Below the pieces are notes generated by a model. It did not search any database and was not told the DNA's origin. It was given only the letters and a program-made list of their open reading frames with translations. A stretch of DNA of 64,000 nucleotides from Stentor roeselii (Eukaryota > Ciliophora > Heterotrichea > Heterotrichida > Stentoridae), in NCBI GenBank assembly GCA_006503475.1, contig RSEH01000222.1, positions 17,227 through 81,226 on the forward strand. Direction: 5' to 3'. Below, piece by piece: positions 1 to 9,229 of this stretch. A program made the translations under genes and the position numbers. The stretch's first letter is position 1; each line of letters starts with the position of its first letter.

Positions 1-478
1 AATTCCGAGGATCAGCAGATCCAAGTCTAAAAAGTCGAGGATCTGCCATCATTCCAAACAATTTCTTGATTTTTTCTTGATCAATATTTTCCGATTTGGC
101 ACTTTGAACAATAGAGTCAAAGTCAATACTTTTAAAAATCATTCTAGCGTTTTTTTTTCCCATTAAATCTGAAAGTTTTATGCTGGTCTCTACAAAAGTC
201 TGTTTTTTTACCTTTGGCCTGATTGTCTGTCCTTTGCCTGGAATGATGCCGAAGTCGGATAAAACGCTGAGTCTTGTTTTTAGGCTCATTTTTGAAGGTT
301 TTCTTTTTAAGTCTGTCAAGTTAACGTAGAACATCTCGGGTAAGATAAAAAAATTTGACCTTTGCTTTGGCTTTTCGAGGTTTGATGTTCTTGACTTTTG
401 AATGTTTTTTGGAATTAAACTTGGAGAGGCTTTCATTGTGGCATATCTTTGAAGTCGATCGCTGGAAGTTGAAATCAT
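1..478 (-). CDS. Hypothetical protein, 3' end cut by window edge
   Basis: An open frame on the minus strand starts at ATG 476-478 and runs off the left edge (about 159 residues visible). A second in-frame ATG lies at 434-436. The product is basic and rich in Lys, Ser and Arg, with short conserved-looking stretches such as FFILPEMFYVNLTDLKRKPS and a C-terminal part FGMMADPRLFRLGSADPR. No signal peptide or membrane segment is visible. I do not recognise the family. It is the last of a run of minus-strand genes and its start lies about 170 bases beyond the stop of the MFS transporter gene. The frame has no stop across the visible region, and coding bias resembles its neighbours. The true C-terminus cannot be seen. 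Confidence 0.6.
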   Translation of the reverse strand, partial: MISTSSDRLQRYATMKASPSLIPKNIQKSRTSNLEKPKQRSNFFILPEMFYVNLTDLKRKPSKMSLKTRLSVLSDFGIIPGKGQTIRPKVKKQTFVETSIKLSDLMGKKNARMIFKSIDFDSIVQSAKSENIDQEKIKKLFGMMADPRLFRLGSADPRN

Positions 479-650
479 TTTTATGGATGTGATTAATTTT
501 AGGATTTTTTAAGAAGTTTCATTTAGGTGAAGAAGTTAAGAATTCGGAGAAGGTTTAACAAAAGATTTTTGGTTGGGAAAGGGTTTCTTGGGTTTTAGGA
601 AAATTGGAAGGTTTTGGGATTTTTTGGGTTTTTTATCTGGAAAATTTTAA

Positions 651-2024
651 TTAGATGATTGGATCAGATGTTGGAAGTATTTTTGACTTGGAAAGCGTTT
701 CGGATTTTATTTGGAGGTCGAGGTCTTCAATGCTTGGGAGAACGCTTTCTTTTGTTTTTATGATGATATGAGCTGACTCTTTTTTGTTTTCGAGCTGTTC
801 TCCAGCCTTACACCAACAGCTAATCGTGATATAAATCATACAAAACCCTAAAGTGATCACTGCAACAACAGAGCATCCATTAGAAAACCCGATCTCTTCA
901 CTTAAAAAACCAGCTAAAAAGGGTCCTGAAAACTCTCCAACATTACAAAAAAAATTTGTAAAAGCTGAGATGCTATCTAAAAGTCTATCATCATACTTCA
1001 AATGATAAACATCAGTAGAAAGTTTAATAATAAGTCCAGTAGTTGGTACTAAATATTTCTTACTGTACATAAAAGCCCCTGCAACTCCCAGTCCCCCAAG
1101 TCCAACAACGACTGGAATCAAGTCAAAAGGAATAACCTGTATCCAAGGTCCAATCAATAAAAACGAAAAAAAGACTCCAACAGTTCCGAAAATTATTGTT
1201 AATCTTGAATTGCAACATCGAGAAATTTTATTTTCAAATAAACTCGTTATAAAATAGGTAAAAGTGCAAACTCCATAGTAAATCCCCACCATGTAATTAG
1301 CGATTCCGAATGACTTCAAATGGAGTTCAATTATTGTTGATAGGTACCCGAGTGAAAATAAAAGCCAAAGCTGTGCACAAAAGTTTAGAAGTATTTTCTA
1401 TTTAAAAGTTACTGGCTTTAGTACAACTGTTTTAAAGGGAAGAAGAGTTGAGTTGAAAACTGCTGGTTTTAGATTGCGTAATACGATGTAGCATGACCCT
1501 GTGTATATTGTGTAAAAACCTGTTGAAATGAAAAATGAAAGAGAAATGCTGTATAGACTGAAAAGACTTCCTAAAATTGGACCTATCAACAATCCTAATC
1601 CACTAAAAGCTTCGAAGTACCCGATAAGCTTATCAGTCTCTCCTGGATACTCACTTATTAAAATAGAAGGAGCTGCTACCATTGAACATCCAGCTCCAAT
1701 TCCACCGAGCAACCTCGAAAGAATGCTTAAGGTCAAAGCACTTGTGTAGTCAGAATCCTCGATGAGCGCTATTAAAAAAATCCCTAGGGTTGAAAGAGAC
1801 ATTCCCAGTATCAGAGTAAATCTTCTTCCGACTTTGGTCATGTACTTTCCCGCTATAAGCGAAGTTGGAAGGCCGATCAATGGGTCCAGGCTGAAAATGA
1901 TTCCGATTTGCCAGAGAGATATTCCTTTTGATACTGCGAGTCCTGGATAAAATGATGAAAGAATTGTATATGACATGCTTGCAAGCAATTCTGAAATACA
2001 AATCATAAGCTGCTTAATATTCAT
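651..2024 (-). CDS. Major facilitator superfamily (MFS) transporter, two-exon or three-exon
   Basis: Two minus-strand frames (1413-2024 and 651-1397) are halves of one 12-TM transporter. The first stops inside a 15-mer, GTAACTTTTAAATAG (1398-1412). Removing it gives one frame of about 452 residues, the usual MFS length. The N-half has about six hydrophobic segments and the loop 2-3 signature AGKYMTKVGRRFTLI (motif A: Gly, basic residues, Gly-Arg-Arg). The C-half supplies six more. A second, frame-preserving 15-mer, GTAAGAAATATTTAG (1049-1063), may also be an intron: its removal turns FMYSKKYLVPTTGL into FMYIPTTGL, which looks more like the usual small-residue/Pro pattern of a late TM helix. 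If so the protein is about 447 aa. It probably exports or imports a small organic solute (SLC18B1/MFSD-like); the substrate cannot be inferred. Confidence 0.85.
1049..1063 (-). other. Candidate frame-preserving 15-nt intron in the MFS gene
   Basis: GTAAGAAATATTTAG matches the intron pattern of this window, including A10, but has no in-frame stop, so it is invisible to ORF calling. Splicing would remove five residues (SKKYL with a junction change) from the middle of a hydrophobic helix and restore a smoother helix. The identical 15-mer occurs at 62580-62594. Confidence 0.6.
1398..1412 (-). other. 15-nt intron in the MFS gene
   Basis: The sequence is GTAACTTTTAAATAG on the minus strand, with GTAA donor, A at position 10 and AG acceptor. 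It contains the in-frame stop TAG. Excision joins ...LRNLKP to KILLNFCAQLW... in the same frame, and the downstream MFS helices follow directly. Confidence 0.88.
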
Positions 2025-2200
2025 TATATTAACTTCTATTGTGATCTGCTATCAATAAGGTGGCCATTACTATTATATTTATTGAGCGAGATTATATAAA
2101 ATTTAAAAAAATGTTTACATTTTTAAAGATTCAACTTCAATAATTTTTCTGGTCTTACTCTCAGAATACTTTACCTAGTTTAAACAGATAATTAAATACA

Positions 2201-4714
2201 TTAATCTCTATACTCCTGCAGTTTCGCTCTAAAAATCTCCCTAATTTCCTTACTGACTCCCTGCTTATAAGGAACAGGTCGATCAGGACTTTTTCTAGAA
2301 GGTGAGCTGATCCTAATATTAGCCAAAGCCGATTCATTTTCCATCTTAGCCAGCAGCCTAGCAGCAGTATTTCCAATCTTAGCCTGAGTGACTTCAGACA
2401 GCTTAGTCCTCGAGATTCCCTCCACCCTTCTTTTCGGCGATCCAGAGTTATTCCTCAAAGGACTGACACTTTTTCTATTTTCCCTTTCAGCAGCTAAAAT
2501 ATTCAAAGTCCTTTCCTTATAATCATGAGCGCGGGCAGCGAGTTCTTTTTCAAGATTTTCAAACAACTTCTTATTTTTCTCTTCAAGTTCCAAGTTATTC
2601 ACTCGAAAAATCCTATTTTCCTCTGCAAGTCGATTAACCTGTACAAGTAAATCATGATAACTTGCAGAAATCTTCTCAATTTCTATTTCTTTCACACGAG
2701 TAGCTGCGAAATGGTTTTCTTTTTCTAAAAAAAGCGAATTTTCGCTTTCTTTTTGAATCCTTGTTAATTCATTGAATAAATTTTCTGATTGTTTTAAAAG
2801 TTTCGAGTTTTCTTCAGTTAGGACGAAAAAGTTTTTTTCAATTGACTTGTTTTTAAGTCTTTCATCATGCAGGTCTTTTTTGGTAGATTCGAAATCTTTG
2901 TAGAACTTTTCAAAATCCTCGATTTTTCTCTTGAGTCTCAAGTTTTCATCTCGAATTTCGTGGAAGTCAGAGACTTGTGACTGACTTTCAAGGAGTTTAA
3001 ATGAAAGTTGTTGAATTTCTTCTCTTGCTCGAAAAGTTTCTTTTTGTTGGTCTTTTAACTGAACCTGAGTTTCTTGAAATCGTGAGTTGGTTGAATTGAG
3101 TTCATCTCGAAGATGTTTTAATTCAGAAAGACGTCTTTGAAGTGAAAGATTTTCTTCTTTTAAAGATTGAATTTCGACGAGTTGGACTTGAAGGTCCTGC
3201 ACTTTTGCAGTTAAAATCGAATTTTCTTCTTTTAACTTGCTTTCCTGTGCACGGAATACAAAAGCATGGTCATTTTGTTTCTGTAACTCTTGAACCCTAG
3301 TTAACAAATGCGAAGTTTCCTCTTTATGTTGTCTTTGTAAGTCTTGCACCCTGTTAATCAACGACGAGTTTTCTTCTCTAAGTCTAGAATTCTCTACTTC
3401 CACCTGTTTTATTCCATTTTCAAGAGAAGTACTTTTATGTTTCAAGCGAAAGTTATTAGAAGCAGTTTCATCAAGGTTAATTCTAAGTCTTTCATTTTTT
3501 ATTTTCTCATCATTTACCCTTTCCTCAAGTTTCAAGACTTCGAAGTTTTTTTGATTAAAGAGCTGATCGTAACTTTTCTCTACTTTTGACTGACTCCTGA
3601 CATGTCGAGACTCTTTTTTGACTGACTTAGGCCGACCGACGACGTCATTTCCAAGTGCCATGCAAAAAGTGCCTCCACAAGCGACAGCAGTGATTTTTTT
3701 TCCTTTAAGGACCGGGATAGGAGTAGGACTCGGCCTTGCCTGGAAGTCTCCAAGTCCAAGTTCGCCATTCGTGTTGTTTCCCCAAACAAAGATAGACTGA
3801 TCCTGAAGACTAGCAACAGCAAAAGTTCCCCCGACGCTCACATCTTTAACCCTTGCAGGGAAGTACATCTTATGAGGAATGAGGTACTCTCCGAAGCTGC
3901 CCGTTCCCCAGATGTAAACTTCTCCCTTTTCACAAACAGCGGCGGAGTGATACCCACACGCGACTTTAGAGACAAAGACCCCTTCAAGTCCCTTGACTAC
4001 TTCAAAAGTCGAAGTCGATTTCTTATTCCCCAGTCCTAGTTGACCGAAGGAATTTCCTCCAGTGGTTAAGACCTGTCCTTTAGAATTAAGCACTGCGGTG
4101 TGAAAGACTCCACAAGCCACTTGAACGACAGCTTTTAAATCAACAACAACAAAAAAATTCTCCTGTTCTCTTTTACGTGTTCCAAGTTGACCTGCTTTTC
4201 CACATCCGGCAAGAGCAAGATTTCCATTTTTCATTAAAATCGCTGAATGTCTTGACCCACAAGAGACCTGCTGTGCATGAAGGCCTTCAGGAAGAAGAGC
4301 TCTTGAAGGTGCCCAAGAAGTTGAAGTGCTTCCTGACCCCAAAGCTCCGAATTCTCCAACTCCCCAAGTAAAGACCTCGCCGTTTGAAGTGACTACCGCG
4401 GTATGTCCCCAACCGCAAGCGATTTTTGAAGGGAACAGTTCAGTCAAGCGAGGGACTAGACAAGGCGAAGAGGAGAAATTAACGGCAGGGTCGTCGATGC
4501 CAAGACGTCCTTCCGCGTTGCTTCCCATTGTGTAGACATGGCCTGAACTAGATATAAACCCGGCGTGCTCTTCTCCGCAGCTTAGTTCTCGAATCAGCAC
4601 GTTGAATGAACAGAGACGAGGAATTGAGTAGGTCTTTCCTATCGTCCCCCCTAGACCTAGTTGACCGGAAATGTCGGAGCCCCAGGAAAAGACTTCAGTG
4701 TAGGATTCACTCAT
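2201..4714 (-). CDS. RCC1-repeat protein with long coiled coil
   Basis: A single 837-residue frame starting MSESYTEVF at 4714. Residues 1 to about 365 form RCC1-type beta-propeller repeats. Recurrent signatures are VFSWGSDISGQLGLG, VACGxxHTAV, VYTMGSNAEGRLG and VFTWGVGEFGALG. Residues about 375-700 are a long heptad-rich coiled coil full of Glu, Lys, Leu and Asn. The C-terminal 100 residues are basic and Ser/Pro-rich (SPLRNNSGSPKRR, SPSRKSPDRP), probably disordered and phosphorylatable. RCC1 propellers bind GTPases or chromatin; this propeller-plus-coiled-coil architecture is common in protist cytoskeletal or ciliary proteins, so a structural or adaptor role is more likely than a nuclear Ran exchange factor. 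The next gene upstream on the same strand ends only 38 bases away. No intron is needed. Confidence 0.9.
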   Translation of the reverse strand: MSESYTEVFSWGSDISGQLGLGGTIGKTYSIPRLCSFNVLIRELSCGEEHAGFISSSGHVYTMGSNAEGRLGIDDPAVNFSSSPCLVPRLTELFPSKIACGWGHTAVVTSNGEVFTWGVGEFGALGSGSTSTSWAPSRALLPEGLHAQQVSCGSRHSAILMKNGNLALAGCGKAGQLGTRKREQENFFVVVDLKAVVQVACGVFHTAVLNSKGQVLTTGGNSFGQLGLGNKKSTSTFEVVKGLEGVFVSKVACGYHSAAVCEKGEVYIWGTGSFGEYLIPHKMYFPARVKDVSVGGTFAVASLQDQSIFVWGNNTNGELGLGDFQARPSPTPIPVLKGKKITAVACGGTFCMALGNDVVGRPKSVKKESRHVRSQSKVEKSYDQLFNQKNFEVLKLEERVNDEKIKNERLRINLDETASNNFRLKHKSTSLENGIKQVEVENSRLREENSSLINRVQDLQRQHKEETSHLLTRVQELQKQNDHAFVFRAQESKLKEENSILTAKVQDLQVQLVEIQSLKEENLSLQRRLSELKHLRDELNSTNSRFQETQVQLKDQQKETFRAREEIQQLSFKLLESQSQVSDFHEIRDENLRLKRKIEDFEKFYKDFESTKKDLHDERLKNKSIEKNFFVLTEENSKLLKQSENLFNELTRIQKESENSLFLEKENHFAATRVKEIEIEKISASYHDLLVQVNRLAEENRIFRVNNLELEEKNKKLFENLEKELAARAHDYKERTLNILAAERENRKSVSPLRNNSGSPKRRVEGISRTKLSEVTQAKIGNTAARLLAKMENESALANIRISSPSRKSPDRPVPYKQGVSKEIREIFRAKLQEYRD

Positions 4715-4752
4715 TTGTTTGAATTATTTAAATATGAAGAACTGTAAAATGG

Positions 4753-5169
4753 TTATAGGTTTATTATGGATATTGAATGGAAGAGGATACGGTTTGGTAA
4801 TGAGAAGTATAAACGACGGGATTTTAAACGTGATGGAGTTTCTAATAGATCGAAGTGACTTAGGAAAAAAGAGGATTTCGAAGAGTTGATGATGGAAATT
4901 TCTTTTTCGTTGAATATGGGGCTTGGAGAGTTTATGGATTTTAGATGATTGTTTTCGGTTTCGAGGGTTTTTAGAAGGTGCTCGAGGGTTTTTATTCTTT
5001 CTTGCTGGGTTTTGTATGATGAATGAATTGAGTCACAGGAACATGGCTGGAGTCCTCGGTTTAGATTTTGATTTGGAGATAAAGGAGAAAATTCTGAGGA
5101 GGTGGTGGTTGAGTCTTTTTCGATATTGATTGGGAGGCAGGATTTGGTATTACGATGATTTTTGATCAT
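4753..5169 (-). CDS. Small coiled-coil hypothetical protein
   Basis: 138 residues from ATG at 5169. A Ser/Thr/Asn-rich N-terminal third is followed by a short amphipathic coil (QQERIKTLEHLLKTLETENN, residues about 55-76) and a basic C-terminal tail. I recognise no family. It sits between the RCC1 gene (38 bases downstream, same strand) and the TMEM230-like gene, which starts 62 bases away in the opposite direction, suggesting a shared compact promoter. An opposite-strand frame at 4923-5129 is shorter and low-complexity, so I prefer this strand. Moderate confidence because of its small size. Confidence 0.55.
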   Translation of the reverse strand: MIKNHRNTKSCLPINIEKDSTTTSSEFSPLSPNQNLNRGLQPCSCDSIHSSYKTQQERIKTLEHLLKTLETENNHLKSINSPSPIFNEKEISIINSSKSSFFLSHFDLLETPSRLKSRRLYFSLPNRILFHSISIINL

Positions 5170-5231
5170 TGGTCTTTATTAATATTAGTAATCTACATAG
5201 AGTGATTTGATTTATATAATCTCTAGTAAAC

Positions 5232-5579
5232 ATGACTGACTTACATCCAAGATACAACTTCGAGGTTCATGACGGTGAGATCGGAGAAGAAGACGTGAAA
5301 ATAGAGTACGAAGGCTCTCAAGCTTTCGCTAAAATTCCTATAAAACTCGCTCTTTACTCATTCGGACTTCTTCTGACTGGAATTATTCTGATAATAGTAG
5401 GAATTGTTGAAGAGTTCACAGACTTCGAAGAGCCATCACGAGGAATCGCTTTCTGGGTGTTAGGGTCTTTGACATTTATTCCAGGGTGTTACTTCAGCTA
5501 TATTTTTTACAAGGCATACCGGGCAAAGACTCCTGCTGAACGATTGATGATTTTAAAGCAAATCCCAGAGACAAACTAA
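5232..5579 (+). CDS. TMEM230/TMEM134-like two-TM protein
   Basis: 115 residues. An acidic N-terminal cytosolic segment (residues 1-40) is followed by two hydrophobic helices. The first is about 42-62 (KLALYSFGLLLTGIILIIVG); the second is about 75-95 (FWVLGSLTFIPGCYFSYIFY). A short tail follows. The spacing, the leading K-x-A-L-Y-S and the LGxLTFxPGxY motif in the second helix resemble the TMEM230/TMEM134 family, small membrane proteins of secretory and endosomal vesicles. That assignment is by remembered family features. The gene is divergent from the small coiled-coil gene 62 bases upstream. Confidence 0.75.
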   Translation: MTDLHPRYNFEVHDGEIGEEDVKIEYEGSQAFAKIPIKLALYSFGLLLTGIILIIVGIVEEFTDFEEPSRGIAFWVLGSLTFIPGCYFSYIFYKAYRAKTPAERLMILKQIPETN

Positions 5580-5882
5580 GAGTTGATTAAATAAAGTTTA
5601 AATGAGAAAGTTTAGTAGTCAGATTCAAATTGATGAGGAAATCTTTCAATAATTAAGCTGATTACTTGGTAAAAATAAAAAAGTCTTTATGAAGAAAATT
5701 AGAAGTGCTTGAAATGAACTTAATCTCGACTTCCAATAAGACTATCAAAGAATAATTCTAATTTAAATCAATTATTCAACCTCTCATCCAACTTCCACCT
5801 TCTTTCTATAATCCAACCCAAAAACAATTCAAAATCATTCCAAAAACCACCCAACAAGACCACCCAAACTAAAATATCAAAA
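5580..5882. other. Intergenic, 303 bases
   Basis: AT-rich spacer between two plus-strand genes. It holds the 3' flank of the TMEM230-like gene and the promoter of the STPGR gene. No further gene or structured element is visible. Confidence 0.5.
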
Positions 5883-6812
5883 ATGTCAACTAAATGCAGT
5901 TCTCCAATATCAAACCAAGTAAGTTGCCAAATGCAATCAGCCTTCACCGGTTCAATTCCCGACCTTCTCTCCTCAATCCGTTCAACCTCACAAGATTTCG
6001 GCTTAGAATGTTTAATCATGCCAAAAAAATCTGAGCATCAAGTAAGCCAAAACTCTCCATCAAGGCCATTAAAACTTGAAAATTCAAAACATCAAAATCC
6101 AAGTCCAACTTCTTACTCTCCAACTTTAGAAAAAACTGAAAAAGACTACTGGTCTCCTTGCAACGGCAAATTTGATAAAGCGAAAAAGTGGAATTATATT
6201 GACCAGATACTTAAAGTCCATAGCAATATCCCTGGCCCTGGCGATTATGAAAGAAATGAATGGGCTAATCACAGAGGAAGGATCAAGTAAGAGTCAAACA
6301 GTCAGAATGAGACTTTCTTTGGAAATCTTGAGATTTTTACTCAATCTACTTTTAGTCCTTCTCATTATTTTAAAGAAGGGAATAAAGGAAAGGAATTTAA
6401 TGTAAAGAAAAGAAGGTTCTCGAGTTTGAAACATAGTGAAAAATTTGAAAAACAAGATAAAAATGTTGAGAAGTCGGCTGTGGGACCTGGGTATTTGCCT
6501 GGACTTGAAAGAAGTTATTTTATGGAAAGTGGGAAAAGAAAGGCACCTTCGGTTTCTTTTCCTAGGTCGAAGGAACCCAGGATTATAAGTCAGAAGACTT
6601 TTAATGATCGATTGGTGCCGGGGGTAGGGACTTATAAGAATGTTGATCTAGCCTATTCCCACAACGTAGTAAAACAAAAAAGCCGATCCACATTCATATC
6701 AAACAGTTCCCTAAACCGTTACACAGAATCCGCAGCAAGACAAAAATCCTGGATTCCAGGTCCAGGTACCTACAACTTATCCACTTCTCCAAAAGACCTA
6801 AAAAATCACTAA
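5883..6812 (+). CDS. Sperm-tail PG-rich (STPGR/SHIPPO-like) axonemal protein, two exons
   Basis: Exon 1 (5883-6286) and exon 2 (6302-6812) join across a 15-nt intron to give 304 residues. STPGR-type motifs recur: IPGPGDYERN (exon 1 end), VGPGYLPGLERSY, VPGVGTYKN and IPGPGTYNLS near the C-terminus. These Pro-Gly-x-Gly-x-Tyr elements mark SHIPPO/ODF3-like proteins that line microtubules or sit inside ciliary doublets, fitting a heavily ciliated cell. The spliced frame reads GRINQNETFFGNLEIF across the junction, then continues into GPGYLPG. Without splicing the gene would be split in two with a stop right after the first motif. The ATG at 5883 is the first in frame. Confidence 0.85.
6287..6301 (+). 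other. 15-nt intron in the STPGR gene
   Basis: GTAAGAGTCAAACAG. GTAA donor, A10, AG acceptor, in-frame TAA at its second codon. Excision restores a continuous frame carrying STPGR motifs on both sides. Confidence 0.93.
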
Positions 6813-6854
6813 AATTTCTGATTCTAATTCAAACTCCAAATCCTCAATATTTAA

Positions 6855-7727
6855 ATGGTAATCCTGGCGACATACGGGTACAAACAATCCCAAGTTTTCA
6901 ACATCAACTGCAAAGTAGCTCCTCTTCTCGACATCATTCGCCGCACGTCGCATTCAGACATCATCCGTCTTCTTCAATCACGTCAAGACCAGATCCTCAA
7001 AGAAATCTCAGACTTGACCTCCCGTCTCGAGTCCAAAGAAAAAAAACTTCATCAACTTGAAAACCCGGTGACTCCAGCAGAAGAGACAAAAGAACCACTT
7101 TTAGACCCAGTTAAAAACAAGTCATCAAAAGACCTTAAAAAATTTCCTAAGTCTTCACATGCCCAAGCAGAAGCCAAGCGAATTGAAGAAGAAAAGAAAA
7201 AAGCTGAAGAAGAAGCAAAAAAAATAGAAGAAGCTAAAAAATTAGAAGAAGAGAAAAAAAGAATGGAAGAAGAAAAAAAGAAAAAAAAGGAAGAAGTTAA
7301 AAAACCGATGAAAAAAGATGAGGTTAAAGAACTTTCACCTGAAGAGGTTAAAGCTCAGCAGGTGGAAAATCATAAAAATGAACTGAGGAAGTTTATTGAT
7401 GACTCTGGGAAGAGAAAGGTGAAACTTCAGGAGAAACTTGAATTACTTCAGAATAGTCTTGAGAAGTTTTCAGTGCCGCCGAAGGAAATTGATTTGGTTG
7501 ATCAGAGCGCTACTAGAAAGTTTCTGTCGACTAGGGAAGAAGAGGTCGCTAGTAAAATTTTGAACACTAGGAGTGTTTATAGTGTTGTTGTTATTGAGGG
7601 AGACTCGTTCAATAATTATGAAATCAACGGGTTTTGTATTAGGACTATTGAAGAAGATGCTAATTTTGTGGAAGAGGTTGATCCGAAGACTAAGGGTAAA
7701 CCGAAAACTGCAGCGAAAAAGAAGTAG
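6855..7727 (+). CDS. Lys/Glu-rich coiled-coil protein with ubiquitin-like-looking N-terminus (CXorf65/C22orf15-like?)
   Basis: 290 residues. The first 35 or so (MVILATYGYKQSQVFNINCK then PLLDIIRR) look like a beta-hairpin plus helix, resembling the start of the poorly characterised CXorf65/C22orf15 family. Residues about 50-75 form a coil. Residues about 100-155 are a charged single helix of Glu/Lys/Ala repeats (EEKKKAEEEAKKIEEAKK). Residues 165-290 form a second folded region (LRKFIDDSGKRKVKLQEKLELLQ). The tail ends KPKTAAKKK, strongly basic. It lies 42 bases after the STPGR gene and 35 bases before the CDPK gene, all on the plus strand. A cytoskeletal or ciliary role is plausible, but function is unknown. 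Confidence 0.75.
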   Translation: MVILATYGYKQSQVFNINCKVAPLLDIIRRTSHSDIIRLLQSRQDQILKEISDLTSRLESKEKKLHQLENPVTPAEETKEPLLDPVKNKSSKDLKKFPKSSHAQAEAKRIEEEKKKAEEEAKKIEEAKKLEEEKKRMEEEKKKKKEEVKKPMKKDEVKELSPEEVKAQQVENHKNELRKFIDDSGKRKVKLQEKLELLQNSLEKFSVPPKEIDLVDQSATRKFLSTREEEVASKILNTRSVYSVVVIEGDSFNNYEINGFCIRTIEEDANFVEEVDPKTKGKPKTAAKKK

Positions 7728-7762
7728 CTGAAAATTGAATAACCATATTTTATTAATTCGCT

Positions 7763-9229
7763 ATGGGATGCTCAGTCAACACGAGATTCAAAAAGCCAAT
7801 CGAAGGTGATTCCAATCCATCTAAAGAAATAATCCTAAAGCCAGGAGCCTTCGTTCAAGAAAACGAAAACAAATTCTCCGACGTTTACCGTCTCGGTAAA
7901 GTGATAGGAACAGGAACATACGGTGAAGTGCGTCTCTGTTACCACCGAGAAAGCAACAACAAGCGTGCAGTAAAGATAATCCGGAAGGACCTAATGACCA
8001 GTGAAGTCCTTCGAACGAACCTCGAGAAAGAAATCGCGATTTTACGGTCATTAGACCATCCAAACATAATCCGAATTTACGAGTTTTTCGAGGAAGTCAA
8101 ACGACTTTACATTGTGATGGAATTCTGCAAAGGTGGCGAGTTATTCGCAGAGATAGTGAAAAGAAAATACCTTACTGAAGTACACGCGGCTCATATCATG
8201 CATGAGTTGCTCATCACAGTTGAATATCTTCATGAACGGAAAATAGTTCACCGTGATTTGAAACCGGAAAATATCATGTTGGAAGAAAGACATGATTTAA
8301 TGAATATAAAAATTATTGACTTTGGAGCTGCTACTGTTCAAACTGATAAACCTTTGTTTGGTCTTGTTGGGACTATGTTTTATATTGCTCCTGAAGTACT
8401 TTATGGAGTTTATGACTCACTTTGTGATCTTTGGAGTTGTGGAGTCATTTTGTATATTTTACTTGCTGGGTATCCACCTTTTGATGGCAAGTCTGACACT
8501 GAAATAACGGAAAAAATCAAGTCTTTGGCTTTTAATATCACTCAAGAGCCATGGCCACATATATCCCCTGAAGCTAAAGATCTTATTCAAAAGTTAATTT
8601 GTCCAGGAAAGAAAAGATTTTCAGCTCGAAACGCCCTTCAACATCCTTGGATCACTTCACTTGTAAAACGAGAACTACCTAAAACTGAGATTTTTTCAGA
8701 AGCTTTGAAAAACTTGAAAAATTTCAGATCGACTTCTATTTTAAGAGATGCGGTTAATACTTTTATTACTACTCAATTTATTTCAGCGAATGATACAAAG
8801 GATTTAAGGGAAGTCTTTAGAAATATGGATAAAAATGGAGATGGGAAGCTTAGTAAAGATGAACTTATGGAAGAGTACTTGAAAATCATGGGGGAAAGTG
8901 AAGCGAAGGAGGAAGTTGATAGGATTATGAAGGAAGTGGACTCGGATAATAATGGCTTTATTGATTATTCGGAGTTTTTGAAGGGAAGTCTTGATTCCAG
9001 TAAAGTTCTTTCGATACAAAATTTAAAACTCGCTTTTCAGATGTTTGATCAGGATGGTAGTGGAACTATCAGTGCTAGTGAACTTAAAAAGGTCATTGCG
9101 GGAAAGGGCTTGGCTGATAATAAAATTTGGAATGATATTATTATGGAGGTTGATATGAATGGCGATGGGGAAATTGATATTGGAGAGTTTGAAAAAATTA
9201 TTTTGAAGAGTGGGATTGGGATCAGTTAG
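7763..9229 (+). CDS. Calcium-dependent protein kinase (CDPK)
   Basis: 488 residues with the full CDPK layout. MGCS at the N-terminus offers Gly2 myristoylation and Cys3 palmitoylation for membrane attachment. The kinase domain spans about residues 40-297: glycine loop GTGTYGEV (47-54), VKII with the ATP-binding Lys, HRDLKPEN (163-170), DFG (188-190) and an APE-type APEV. A junction/autoinhibitory segment follows. Four EF-hand loops come next: DKNGDGKLSKDE (about 355), DSDNNGFIDYSE (about 392), DQDGSGTISASE (about 430) and DMNGDGEIDIGE (about 464). All four have Asp at position 1 and Glu at position 12, so all should bind Ca2+. This Ser/Thr kinase should be activated directly by calcium, as in ciliates, apicomplexans and plants. 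No intron needed. Confidence 0.97.
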   Translation: MGCSVNTRFKKPIEGDSNPSKEIILKPGAFVQENENKFSDVYRLGKVIGTGTYGEVRLCYHRESNNKRAVKIIRKDLMTSEVLRTNLEKEIAILRSLDHPNIIRIYEFFEEVKRLYIVMEFCKGGELFAEIVKRKYLTEVHAAHIMHELLITVEYLHERKIVHRDLKPENIMLEERHDLMNIKIIDFGAATVQTDKPLFGLVGTMFYIAPEVLYGVYDSLCDLWSCGVILYILLAGYPPFDGKSDTEITEKIKSLAFNITQEPWPHISPEAKDLIQKLICPGKKRFSARNALQHPWITSLVKRELPKTEIFSEALKNLKNFRSTSILRDAVNTFITTQFISANDTKDLREVFRNMDKNGDGKLSKDELMEEYLKIMGESEAKEEVDRIMKEVDSDNNGFIDYSEFLKGSLDSSKVLSIQNLKLAFQMFDQDGSGTISASELKKVIAGKGLADNKIWNDIIMEVDMNGDGEIDIGEFEKIILKSGIGIS

